Below, piece by piece: positions 1 through 8,553 of a stretch of 64,000 bases of DNA. This DNA comes from CACKLF01 sp002725175 (GTDB lineage: Bacteria > Pseudomonadota > Alphaproteobacteria > Rhodobacterales > Rhodobacteraceae). Made by a program: the position numbers and the translations under genes. Under the pieces are notes generated by a model. The model searched no databases. It was not told where the DNA came from and worked only from the letters and a program-made list of their open reading frames with translations. Position 1 is the stretch's first letter; each line of letters opens with the position of its first letter. The stretch lies in assembly GCA_002725175.2 (NCBI GenBank), contig PBQX02000038.1, positions 1-64,000 of the forward strand. The letters run 5' to 3'.

Positions 1-174
1 ACCACTTGAAAGACACCACCAAGACCCAAGGAGATGGTAATGAATTAACCCAACAATAAAAATTGAAAGGAAATGGCTTATAAGTTGAAAAAATCCTGCG
101 AAATTGGACTTTTTATTTAAAGCTCTTAATTCATCAGGCGTTAAGATATTCCTTCTTGAAAAACTTTCTTCCAT
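1..174 (-). CDS. Fatty acid desaturase family protein, N-terminal fragment
   Basis: This gene runs off the left edge. Reading the minus strand from the ATG at 174-172 gives 58 residues without a stop. The start MEESFSRRNILTPDELRALN, then an NKKS..G segment and a hydrophobic stretch from about residue 28, resembles the N-terminus of proteobacterial membrane fatty acid desaturases (LTPEE-RAL...S...G followed by a first membrane helix). The histidine boxes that would prove the family lie outside the window, so the call rests on N-terminal similarity alone. The start is 22 bases downstream of the stop of the methyltransferase at 197-1318 on the same strand, so the two are probably co-transcribed. 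Confidence 0.5.
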   Translation of the reverse strand, partial: MEESFSRRNILTPDELRALNKKSNFAGFFQLISHFLSIFIVGLIHYHLLGSWWCLSSG

Positions 175-196
175 CTACTTATCCTTTATAAAACAT

Positions 197-1318
197 TTAG
201 GTATTCACTCCCCCCCAAATGCTTTCCGCAGTTTTTACTACCAGATCCAACTTACGCTTTTGATCGTCAATTGAGAGATCATTTCCTTCTTCGGTAGACG
301 AAAACCCGCATTGAGGGGCTATTCCTAGCTGTTCCATTTCTATGAAATTCGACGCTTCTTCAAATTTAAGTTTCAGATCATCTAAATCCTCTAAGTTTCC
401 AGATTTTGTTGTAATGAAACCAGGCAAAACTCTTTGGTTTCCCTTTGGTAAAAGTCTGAGTGGCTCTAACCCACCGGCTCTTTCAGTATCATATTCCATG
501 AAAAATACGTCAACTCCAGTCATATTAAAAACGGCATCTGCAGCTGGATCGTAAGCACCTTCTGCGGCATAGGTGGATCGGAAATTTCCTCTGCAAAGAT
601 GCATCCCGATTGTCATATCTTGTGGTCTGTCTACTATTGCATCATGCATCATTTTTGCGTACCGGTTTATAAGATCATCTGGATCCATTCCTTCGGCTCT
701 TTTAGCTTCTCTATGATTAGGGTCACATAAATAAGCAAAGAAAATGTCATCCATTTGGAGATATCGACAACCTGCATTATAAAAAGCGGAAACAGCTTTT
801 TTATATGTTTTGGAAATATCTGAACATAGGAGGTCAAGGTCCTTATATTTTTCAGGATGTATGTCAGATAAAGCGGTTCTAAAGTGACAACTACTTGGCC
901 CCGGTATTGAAATTTTAGGGAGCATATTTGTATTTTCAGCTACAAATTTATAATGATCAAGCATTGGATGATTATCTGGAAAATCAAGGGAACCAGTTAT
1001 TGTAGGAAAAATAGGTCTTAGCTTCATTCCAGAAAACTGTACTCCCTCTTCACGCTCTACTAGATCTAATCCGGTCAAGCCACCCATGAAATCATAATGC
1101 CAAAATGAACGCCTCGCCTCGCCATCAGTAATGGCAGATAAGCCTGCATTTTCCTGCATTTTTATATTATCAATGATTGCTTCATTTTCTATTATTGTTA
1201 GCTCCTCGCGGGATATGGATTCTTCATCGAAAAACTTTTTTCTTGCAACTTTTAGTTGGTCTACTCTTAACAGGCTACCAACGTGGTCAGCTCTAAACGG
1301 TGGTTTTAATTTCGACAT
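197..1318 (-). CDS. Cobalamin-independent methionine synthase family methyltransferase (core MetE-like)
   Basis: This 373-residue protein corresponds to the C-terminal catalytic barrel of MetE only. The N-terminal half of classical MetE (about 750 residues) is absent, as in YxjG/YxjH and archaeal core-MetE proteins. All four expected zinc ligands are visible: His240 and Cys242 in GMHLCRGN, Glu275 in FFMEYDTE, and Cys337 in APQCGFSS. The family moves a methyl group to a thiol such as homocysteine, but the methyl donor of short forms is often not methyl-folate, so the substrate is open. The start at 1318 is preceded by AAGGGA. The gene is divergent from the methyltransferase at 1440 and lies upstream of the desaturase fragment. 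Confidence 0.85.
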   Translation of the reverse strand: MSKLKPPFRADHVGSLLRVDQLKVARKKFFDEESISREELTIIENEAIIDNIKMQENAGLSAITDGEARRSFWHYDFMGGLTGLDLVEREEGVQFSGMKLRPIFPTITGSLDFPDNHPMLDHYKFVAENTNMLPKISIPGPSSCHFRTALSDIHPEKYKDLDLLCSDISKTYKKAVSAFYNAGCRYLQMDDIFFAYLCDPNHREAKRAEGMDPDDLINRYAKMMHDAIVDRPQDMTIGMHLCRGNFRSTYAAEGAYDPAADAVFNMTGVDVFFMEYDTERAGGLEPLRLLPKGNQRVLPGFITTKSGNLEDLDDLKLKFEEASNFIEMEQLGIAPQCGFSSTEEGNDLSIDDQKRKLDLVVKTAESIWGGVNT

Positions 1319-1439
1319 TTTGTTCCCTTAGCTTATAAGAATTACTATACCTAAATTAGCAATTGTTAAACTATAGTATAAATGGTTTGATATGCTTCTT
1401 AAAGTTTTTATTTAACGAGTAGAAAAAGCAGGACGGAAT

Positions 1440-2291
1440 ATGGAAATGACAGGCGTCAATGTTGATCAAAGAAAATTTTGGAACGAATCAAAAGGGAAAT
1501 CATGGGTAGAGCTTCAACCTAATATTGATGAATTATTCAAACCAATAAGTAAAAAAGTGATAGAAACTTTAGATGCACGGCCAGGTGAAAAAATTTTAGA
1601 TATTGGCTGTGGTACCGGAGGTATGACCTTTAATCTTTCTGAAAAAGTCGGGCAGAGTGGACTTGTGTGTGGGTATGACATTTCTCAACCAATGCTGGAT
1701 TTTGCGGAAAAAAGGAGAAAAGAAAGAAACCTATCAAATATTAAATATGTAGAGGCAGACCTTCAGACACATAAATTTAATGGTGATATATTTGATGCTC
1801 TTTTTAGTAGGTTTGGAGTTATGTTTTTTGAGGACCCAGTCGAAGCATTTACGAATTTAAGGAGTGTCGTTAAAAAGAACGGAAGAATAGTTTTTGTTTG
1901 CTGGGCAGAGCGTCTAGAAAATGACTGGATAGATCTTCCTACCGCTGTTGCATCAAGATTCTTAGAGCTTCCTCCAAATCCACCTGAGAAGTCACCAGGG
2001 CCATTCGCGTTTGAAGATAAAGCTTATGTAAAGGGAGTACTGGAAGAATCAGGCTGGTCTAGTGTGAATTTCGAAAATTTTACTTGTTCTCATTCATCTG
2101 GCCCTACTTTGGAAGAAGCGGCACGGTTTCTTGGTAAAATGGGTCCAATGTCTGGACCTGTCGAAAAGGCTGGAATTGAAACCAGAGAGAAATTTTTTTC
2201 TGCATTAGGTCAAGAGTTAGAAAAGTTCAAAACGGAGCAAGGAGTTATGATGAATTTTAGTACTTGGATAGTTAGTGCTGTAAACCAGTAG
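1440..2291 (+). CDS. Class I SAM-dependent methyltransferase
   Basis: A 283-residue soluble methyltransferase. SAM-binding motif I is clear as LDIGCGTGG at about residues 53-61, followed by an acidic loop (CGYDIS) and a motif IV-like FDALFSRFGVMFF segment near residue 120. The layout resembles the UbiE/Methyltransf_11-25 group, but nothing fixes the acceptor. The ATG at 1440 follows GGACGGA at a short distance; a second ATG six bases downstream is possible. The gene stands alone on the plus strand, divergent from the MetE-like gene and converging on the G3E GTPase, whose stop is one base away. Confidence 0.8.
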   Translation: MEMTGVNVDQRKFWNESKGKSWVELQPNIDELFKPISKKVIETLDARPGEKILDIGCGTGGMTFNLSEKVGQSGLVCGYDISQPMLDFAEKRRKERNLSNIKYVEADLQTHKFNGDIFDALFSRFGVMFFEDPVEAFTNLRSVVKKNGRIVFVCWAERLENDWIDLPTAVASRFLELPPNPPEKSPGPFAFEDKAYVKGVLEESGWSSVNFENFTCSHSSGPTLEEAARFLGKMGPMSGPVEKAGIETREKFFSALGQELEKFKTEQGVMMNFSTWIVSAVNQ

Positions 2292-2292
2292 G

Positions 2293-3201
2293 TCAGCTAA
2301 CTACAAAACCATTCATTAATTCTGCTAATTTTTTGGTATTAATTCTATCCTTCAGACCAATCACAACTATTCCACATTCTTTTATTGCCTGAGCGGGACA
2401 TATGTAGGATCTTTTGCCAACGGTTTGAATAATAAATATTGAGCCGTCTTTTGAACACAAAAATCCTTTTGCTCGAATAATATGATTTTTTTCAGATATT
2501 AAAAAATCAGCAAGTTTTTCAATATTAAATTTTTCGGCACTTTTATAATAAAAGCTAGAATATAGTTCTTCCGGGTTATGGAGCTCTAGTATATCTTCAG
2601 TAAAGTTTTCTGGGTCAAAAGATTTAAAAATTAATTCGCTTTCCAGATTGCCAAATTCAGCTAAAACTATTTCGGCTTTTGAGTTAATTTCTGAAATAAA
2701 ATCCTTGGTTTTTATAACTTTATCCTCAGTAGAAAGATCTATTTTGTTCATAACAACTAAATCCGCTGAAAGTAACTGGCGCAAAATAGTATCTGAGAGA
2801 TACTGATCATCTTTTAAGGAAAGAAGTGTGTCGGTATCTACTAGAATAATAATACCAAAAACTGTTAGATTAGGAATAAGAGCAACTGAGCTGGCCACCA
2901 TAGAGGGCATAGCCACTCCACTAGTTTCAATAAGGATGTGATCAATAGCTTTGCCGCTATCACCTAACTCTGAAAGAGTCTCAGTAAGGGCATCGCCATA
3001 ACTACAACAAATACAGCCTCCCGCTAAACTTATTAGATTTTCATCTTTTGCTTCAATTAGATCTTCATCAATTGGAAGGTTTCCAAATTCGTTAACAAGT
3101 ATAGCAATTTTCTTCTCTTGGTTTTTTCTTAACAGTTGGTTTACAAGTGTTGTTTTTCCTGTTCCCAAATAACCGCTAAGAATAGTAACGGGAGTGTTCA
3201 T
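2293..3201 (-). CDS. G3E family (CobW/COG0523-type) GTPase, putative metallochaperone
   Basis: A 302-residue P-loop GTPase of the CobW/UreG/HypB/MeaB group. Walker A is GYLGTGKTT at residues 10-18, the CXCC metal-binding motif is GGCICC (Cys63, Cys65, Cys66), and the base-specificity motif is NKID near residue 153. A short CobW C-terminal domain follows. Members deliver Zn or other metals, or help cofactor insertion, into client enzymes. It starts one base after the stop of the amidohydrolase at 3203-4840, so the two are translationally linked and the amidohydrolase is the obvious candidate client. This is inferred from position; the metal cannot be read from sequence. Confidence 0.88.
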   Translation of the reverse strand: MNTPVTILSGYLGTGKTTLVNQLLRKNQEKKIAILVNEFGNLPIDEDLIEAKDENLISLAGGCICCSYGDALTETLSELGDSGKAIDHILIETSGVAMPSMVASSVALIPNLTVFGIIILVDTDTLLSLKDDQYLSDTILRQLLSADLVVMNKIDLSTEDKVIKTKDFISEINSKAEIVLAEFGNLESELIFKSFDPENFTEDILELHNPEELYSSFYYKSAEKFNIEKLADFLISEKNHIIRAKGFLCSKDGSIFIIQTVGKRSYICPAQAIKECGIVVIGLKDRINTKKLAELMNGFVVS

Positions 3202-3202
3202 A

Positions 3203-4840
3203 TTAAATATTTTCTGCTGAAAATATTCTTCCGCTTTGTACTGTTCCCCATACCTTTATGTCTTTGATTTTTTCTGGTGAAACATCATATGGGTCATCCT
3301 CTAGAACAGCAAAGTCAGCTTTTTTACCAACTTCGATAGAGCCTATTTCACTATCAAGTTTTAGCGTATATGCAGCTCCAAGAGTAATTGCACGAAGTGC
3401 TTGATCAATAGAAATTCTTTCAGATTCACCTAGAATTCGTCCAGAAATTGTTTGACGATTTACAGCACACCAGGCGGTAAATAAAGGCCCTAGAGGTGTC
3501 ACAGGAGCATCAGAGTGTATAGCCAAAGGTACATTATTGTCTAAAGCTGTTTTACATGAATTCATTCTTTCTGCTCTCTCTGGACCAACGGTTTTTCCAT
3601 AGTGTTCTTCCCCCCAATAATAAAGATGATTTGCGAAAAGATTAACGCAAAGGCCTAAATTTTTCATTCTTCGGAATTGTGAACTGTTCGCCAGTTGGCA
3701 GTGCTGCAGGGTAAAACGGTGATCATTAGATGGGTGCTTTAGCAAAGCATTCTCTAGGGTATCAAGTACTAACTCAGTGGCTTGATCTCCATTGGTATGA
3801 GTATGGATTTGAATATTTTCCTTTAGGGTCAATTCTATAACTTCCCTAAGTTGGTCAGGACTTACATACCACAAACCTTGTGGCGAACCATTAAAATAAC
3901 CAGGCCATTTAAGTCTAGCAGTAAAGCCTTGTATAGAACCATCCACGACAACTTTTATGCGCCCTAATCTCAGGAGGTCGGTACTCATCTCTTTCAACTT
4001 CTTGATATGGCCTACAAGATCGCCAGGCGTAACTCCTTGGAATAATCGTAAGGGCACAATCCTTGCTGGAAATTTTGATTCACTTGTTACACGAGTTAAC
4101 ATTTCTACTGTTTCATCTGACAACAGATTAGCAAGGTCGGTGGCTGTGGTTACACCTGCCCGCACACATAGTCTGGCAAAGCCTCTAACGCCATCCTCAT
4201 CAGCATTTAACAAATCTTTACCTAGACCTACATGGACAGAAAGAGGAACCATCGCTTCTGGCCCTCTTAGTTCTCCCGCTGGCAAACCTTCATCATCTAG
4301 CGGAATTCCTGGGTGGTTAATTCCTGCTCTCGCCAAGCCGCCTAGCTCCAGTGCCTTAGTATTTACATACATGATATGCCCTGATGCATTTAATAATCCT
4401 ATTGGTCTTTCCTTTGAAACTTTGTCTAAGAGCTGCCTATTAATTTTTTCCTCACCAAAATAAATTGGGTCAACTCCCCAACCAGATAAAGGAGCCTCTG
4501 GTTCTAATANCTTCTGCTCTTCTTCNTTTAATCTTTTGACTAAAGAATCCAGTGTTTGGGATCCTTCCCAAAGCTGTCCATTAGGATCTTTTCTATCGAA
4601 GTATCCACAATAAGTTTTCTTCCAAAAGGTGCCTTCCATGGAGTGTGANTGGCCTTCAACAAACCCGGGCATGAAAACTTTATCTAAAAAGGNCTCATTT
4701 AGCTTGTAAGGACCCCAGGCGGCAACATCTTCAAGGGATCCCACTGCTATTATTTTGTCCTCATTCACGGCAACATGTGTTGCAGTAGGTTTACTTGGAT
4801 TCATTGTTAAAATTTTCTTTACCTGAAATACTGTGTTCAT
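3203..4840 (-). CDS. Metal-dependent amidohydrolase, YtcJ-like
   Basis: An amidohydrolase-superfamily enzyme of about 545 residues, like YtcJ/AepA. The N-terminal composite beta domain leads into PGFVEG-x-SHSM, where the ambiguous codon CAN allows the expected metal-binding His (HxH motif). Further motifs are THTNGDQA (metal His), LQHCQL and AIHSDAPVTPLGP (catalytic Asp region), and the end carries the family-typical GKKADFAVLEDDP. An in-frame ATG at 4864 exists, but the ATG at 4840 has AAGGA six to seven bases upstream and gives the usual N-terminus, so I chose it. Substrates in this family are varied N-acyl or cyclic amides. It is divergent from the peptide ABC importer, suggesting hydrolysis of an imported compound. 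Four N positions affect single residues only. Confidence 0.85.
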   Translation of the reverse strand: MNTVFQVKKILTMNPSKPTATHVAVNEDKIIAVGSLEDVAAWGPYKLNEXFLDKVFMPGFVEGXSHSMEGTFWKKTYCGYFDRKDPNGQLWEGSQTLDSLVKRLXEEEQKXLEPEAPLSGWGVDPIYFGEEKINRQLLDKVSKERPIGLLNASGHIMYVNTKALELGGLARAGINHPGIPLDDEGLPAGELRGPEAMVPLSVHVGLGKDLLNADEDGVRGFARLCVRAGVTTATDLANLLSDETVEMLTRVTSESKFPARIVPLRLFQGVTPGDLVGHIKKLKEMSTDLLRLGRIKVVVDGSIQGFTARLKWPGYFNGSPQGLWYVSPDQLREVIELTLKENIQIHTHTNGDQATELVLDTLENALLKHPSNDHRFTLQHCQLANSSQFRRMKNLGLCVNLFANHLYYWGEEHYGKTVGPERAERMNSCKTALDNNVPLAIHSDAPVTPLGPLFTAWCAVNRQTISGRILGESERISIDQALRAITLGAAYTLKLDSEIGSIEVGKKADFAVLEDDPYDVSPEKIKDIKVWGTVQSGRIFSAENI

Positions 4841-5059
4841 ATGAATATCCTTCTTTGACCTCATANTAATTCTTAGGGGAATTNCAGGGAAGTTTGCAAG
4901 AGTATTTTTTCGTTCATTTTCAATACTTTAGAATAAGAAAATCTTTGAAGAGTCACATTTTCGCTTGCTTTTTACCATTATCCTATCATTCTCAATGCTA
5001 GAGGTGAAAATAAAATCTTTTTTCGGGCATTGTAAAACAAAATTGTAAGGAGAGAAAAT

Positions 5060-6631
5060 ATGAATAAAATTTTTACGGTTATAGTGGCTTTTGCAGCAGC
5101 AATTGTATCTATGACTTCCTACGTAACTGCTGAAGAGGCCAAGAGAGGTGGAACGTTAAGAGCGGCGCTTGCTCAGACCCCAAGGCACTTAAATCCAGCT
5201 GTCCAATCTGGAATTGTGACAGGNTTTCCTGGTGCTCAGTTATTTGCAACACCAATTAGATATGATGAAGACTGGAATCCTCAGCCTTATTTGGCAAAAT
5301 CATGGGATGTTTCTGATGATGGACTTACAGTAACTCTTCACCTTCAGGAAAATGCTGTTTTTCATGATGGGGTGCCAATTAAGTCTAGTGATATTGCTTT
5401 TTCATTAGAAACAATTAAGGCAAACCATCCATTTAAGACTATGTTTGCTCCTGTAATAGAAGTACAGACCCCTGATGANCATACAGCGGTTCTAAAGCTG
5501 TCACAACCTCATCCGGCGTTATTTTTAGCAATGTCCTCTCAATTAATGTCTATTATTCCTGAGCATGTATACGGTGATGGCCAGGACCCAAAATCTCATC
5601 CCCAAAATTCGAATAATGTTGTGGGATCTGGACCTTTTAAACTTGTTGAGTTTGTTCCTGATGAGCACGTGATTGTNGAAAGATTTGACGACTTTTTTAT
5701 GGATAATAGGCCGTATCTAGACAGAATTGTGATGAGAATAATAAAGGATCCTGCAGCACGTACCATAGCACTTGAAAATGGTGAAATTCAGTTTTCTGCA
5801 TTCGAATCAATAGCAAGAAATATTAATAGGCTAAAGGAGAATTCAAACCTTACGGTTACACCTGACGGCTATGCTGCTATAGGTCCCTTGGACTGGTTGG
5901 CTTTTAACACNGCAGAAGGCAAAACCTCCGATGTGCGTGTAAGGCAGGCTATTGCTTATGCCATTGATAAAAACTTTATCTTAAAGGCAATCATGTTGGG
6001 GACAGCTCAAGACGCCAGAACTGGAATATATCCCGGTGGTCCAAATTATGAGCCAAATGTAGAAACCTATGACTTGGATATAGATAAAGCCAATCAGATT
6101 CTTGATGATGCTGGNTATACTAAAGGCTCTGATGGAATGAGGTTTGCCCTTACCGTAGACTTTGGATGGCCAGGAATGAAGGATAGAGCTGAGTATACGA
6201 AAGCTGCTCTAAAGAAGATCGGTATTGATGTTACAGTTCGAGCTTCAGCAGACTTTCCAACTTGGGCTAAGAGAATCAGTACACATGATTTTGATATGAC
6301 CTGGGATACAGTTTTTAACTGGGGTGATCCNGTTATAGGTGTNCATCGAACCTATCAGAGTTCAAATATCAAGAAGGGTGTNATATGGTCGAATACTCAG
6401 CAGTATAGCAATCCTGAGGTAGATGCTCTTATGGAAGAAGCTGGAAAAGAGACAGATCANGCTAAAAGAACTGCACTTTATTCAAAGATGCAAAAGATTA
6501 TAGCTGATGAACTTCCATTATATCCAACAAATACTCTTCCGTATCATACTGTTTTTAGTAATGATGTTGGAGGTGCTCCGTTGGGTATCTGGGCCACCAG
6601 CTCACCAATGGATATGACATACTTAAAGTAA
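5060..6631 (+). CDS. Peptide/nickel-type ABC transporter substrate-binding protein (SBP family 5)
   Basis: A 523-residue periplasmic binding protein. An N-terminal signal peptide (residues 1 to about 24, ending VTA-EEA) is followed by the family 5 opening RGGTLRAALAQTPRHLNPA and the family signature region around AKSWDVSDDGLTVTLHL. The C-terminal lobe shows VRQAIAYAIDK. The start follows AAGGAGAG. It is the first gene of a five-gene dipeptide/oligopeptide importer operon (5060-10335). A hairpin follows it, as is common where the binding protein is made in excess. The ligand could be di- or oligopeptides or another N-rich compound; the divergent amidohydrolase suggests an amide or cyclic peptide. 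Confidence 0.9.
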   Translation: MNKIFTVIVAFAAAIVSMTSYVTAEEAKRGGTLRAALAQTPRHLNPAVQSGIVTXFPGAQLFATPIRYDEDWNPQPYLAKSWDVSDDGLTVTLHLQENAVFHDGVPIKSSDIAFSLETIKANHPFKTMFAPVIEVQTPDXHTAVLKLSQPHPALFLAMSSQLMSIIPEHVYGDGQDPKSHPQNSNNVVGSGPFKLVEFVPDEHVIXERFDDFFMDNRPYLDRIVMRIIKDPAARTIALENGEIQFSAFESIARNINRLKENSNLTVTPDGYAAIGPLDWLAFNXAEGKTSDVRVRQAIAYAIDKNFILKAIMLGTAQDARTGIYPGGPNYEPNVETYDLDIDKANQILDDAXYTKGSDGMRFALTVDFGWPGMKDRAEYTKAALKKIGIDVTVRASADFPTWAKRISTHDFDMTWDTVFNWGDXVIGXHRTYQSSNIKKGXIWSNTQQYSNPEVDALMEEAGKETDXAKRTALYSKMQKIIADELPLYPTNTLPYHTVFSNDVGGAPLGIWATSSPMDMTYLK

Positions 6632-6640
6632 ACAAGCTGA

Positions 6641-6666
6641 CTGTAGGGCGTAAAAACGCCCTACAG
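6641..6666 (+). terminator. Hairpin after the binding-protein gene (attenuator or 3'-end stabiliser)
   Basis: A perfect 11-bp inverted repeat (CTGTAGGGCGT / ACGCCCTACAG) with a four-A loop begins 9 bases after the stop codon at 6631 and ends 34 bases before the permease gene. The run after the stem (TTTACCCTTA) is only weakly T-rich, so partial termination or mRNA 3'-end protection is more likely than full termination. Such a hairpin between a binding-protein gene and its permease genes usually sets higher expression of the former. Confidence 0.7.
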
Positions 6667-6700
6667 TTTACCCTTACANTATAATTTCCTCGGAGCATTT

Positions 6701-7678
6701 ATGAAGTTAGTTTTTGCTGTCATTCAACGAATATTTTATGCGGCTATTCTACTCTTGGCTGTGATCGTATTGAATTTCTTTATGATGCATTTGGCTCCTG
6801 GCGANATAGCTGACTCAATTGCCCAGACTATGGGAGGTGCTGACGAAGAAATAATGAAGGAAATAAGAGCTGATTATGGTTTGGACAAACCGTTTCTAAC
6901 TCAACTTGGCCAATATATTTTGAAGGTTGCGCAATTTGATTTGGGTTACTCTTATTTTTACACTCAACCTGTAACAACATTAATTCTTGCAAAACTACCA
7001 GCAACACTTTTNCTAGTTATTACTTCACAAATATTGGCCCTAGTTGTTGGTGTTCTTTTAGGGATTCAATCGGCAAAGAATCCGAATGGGATATCTAGCT
7101 TTATTGTAAGCATGCTGGCTTTATTTGGTTATGCAGCACCAGTTTTTTGGACTGGAATTTTATTACTGATAGCATTTTCATTAAAAATTCCAATTTTCCC
7201 GGTAGCGGGAATGTACGACGTTATGGTCGAGGGAAATTTCTTTGTTGAAGTTTTAGATGTGTTGAAGCATTTGGTTCTTCCTGTAGTAACGCTCTCCTCT
7301 ATATTCTTGGCCTTATATTCAAGACTATGCCGGGCAAGCATGATGGAAGTTCTAGGAGCTGATTATATAAGGACTGCAAAAGCTAAAGGTTTGTCTAGAA
7401 ACGAAATCATTTATAAACACGCTTTAAAGAATGCTCTGTCTCCAGTTATTACCCTTGCAGGTCTACAACTTTCAGCAGTTGTGTCTGGAGCTGTTTTAGT
7501 TGAAGCGGTATATAGTTGGCCTGGGTTGGGGACGCTGGCCTTTAACTCAATTCTTTCTAGAGATACACCCACTATTTTGGGAATTCTGTTTTTTTCCTCC
7601 CTTGTAGTTATTGTTGGAAATCTTTTAACGGATCTAGTTCTTCGGTTGATTGATCCAAGAATGCGGGGTGCGGAATGA
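6701..7678 (+). CDS. Peptide/nickel-type ABC transporter permease, DppB-like
   Basis: A 325-residue inner-membrane permease. It has the N-terminal helix typical of DppB/OppB (IFYAAILLLAVIVLNFFMMHLAPG), a GLDKPFLTQ periplasmic segment, and the EAA loop near the end of the transmembrane domain (DYIRTAKAKGLSRNEIIYKHALKNA region, about residues 222-246) that contacts the ATPases. The C-terminus matches the family (LIDPRMR). The start follows CGGAG. It overlaps the next permease by ATGA (7675-7678), indicating translational coupling. Confidence 0.92.
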   Translation: MKLVFAVIQRIFYAAILLLAVIVLNFFMMHLAPGXIADSIAQTMGGADEEIMKEIRADYGLDKPFLTQLGQYILKVAQFDLGYSYFYTQPVTTLILAKLPATLXLVITSQILALVVGVLLGIQSAKNPNGISSFIVSMLALFGYAAPVFWTGILLLIAFSLKIPIFPVAGMYDVMVEGNFFVEVLDVLKHLVLPVVTLSSIFLALYSRLCRASMMEVLGADYIRTAKAKGLSRNEIIYKHALKNALSPVITLAGLQLSAVVSGAVLVEAVYSWPGLGTLAFNSILSRDTPTILGILFFSSLVVIVGNLLTDLVLRLIDPRMRGAE

Positions 7679-8553
7679 AAAAAGAGGAAAATAAAGAAAA
7701 AGAGGAAAAGCCACGTCATCCCCTTTCAGAAGTTTTCGACATGTATATCAGAAATTTTTCTGCCGTATGTGCTTTGATTATTCTTATCATTATAATTATT
7801 TTGGCAATCTTTGGGCCATCATTGTATCCAACTGATCCTTTTGAAATGGTCTGGATGCCGTTTTCGCCTCCTGGCCAAGAAGGTTTTCTTTTGGGAACAG
7901 ATTATCTTGGGNGAGATCTTATGGCAGGGCTAATTCATGGAGCAAGAGTGTCTATATTGGTTGGCATATCTGCAGCATTTATGTCAGTTGTAATCGGAAT
8001 AACAATTGGAGCCCTGGCTGGGTATTATAGGGGAACTATTGAAGAAATTCTTATGAGAATAACTGAATTCTTCCAGGTTTTGCCTACACTTCTTTTTTCA
8101 ATGGTTATTGTAGCTCTTTTCGGAGCTTCACTGCCCATGATTGTTATTGCTATAGGTTTAGTAAGTTGGACAGCTGTGGCGAGAATTACTAGGGCCGAGT
8201 TCTTGAGGATAAGAGAACTGGAATTTGTTATGGCTTCAAGGGCTTCAGGAGCAAGTGATTTTAGATTAATTTTTTCAGTTATTTTACCAAATGCACTGCC
8301 ACCTATTATTGTTCAGGCTGCTCTTATGGTAGGCAGTGCTATACTTTTTGAGGCCGGCCTTAGTTTCTTGGGCTTGTCTGACCCAAATATTGTGAGNTGG
8401 GGTCAAATTATTGGTTCAAATAGACAATATATTCTTGATGCCAGTTACACGGTAACCGTACCTGGTTTGGCAATCTTTATTACTGTCTTAGCTATTTCAT
8501 TGGTTGGAGACGGATTAAATGATGCTTTAAACCCCAAANTGAGGCGAAGATAA
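7675..8553 (+). CDS. Peptide/nickel-type ABC transporter permease, DppC-like
   Basis: A 292-residue second permease. The charged N-terminus is followed by the OppC N-terminal helix, the GTDYLG-x-DLMAGLIHGARVS segment diagnostic of DppC/OppC, and an EAA loop (FVMASRASGASDFRLIF, about residues 184-200). The C-terminus (GDGLNDALNPK) is typical. It overlaps the upstream gene by four bases, and its TAA overlaps the ATG of the next gene by one base. With the DppB-like protein it forms the membrane channel. Confidence 0.92.
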   Translation: MKKEENKEKEEKPRHPLSEVFDMYIRNFSAVCALIILIIIIILAIFGPSLYPTDPFEMVWMPFSPPGQEGFLLGTDYLGXDLMAGLIHGARVSILVGISAAFMSVVIGITIGALAGYYRGTIEEILMRITEFFQVLPTLLFSMVIVALFGASLPMIVIAIGLVSWTAVARITRAEFLRIRELEFVMASRASGASDFRLIFSVILPNALPPIIVQAALMVGSAILFEAGLSFLGLSDPNIVXWGQIIGSNRQYILDASYTVTVPGLAIFITVLAISLVGDGLNDALNPKXRRR

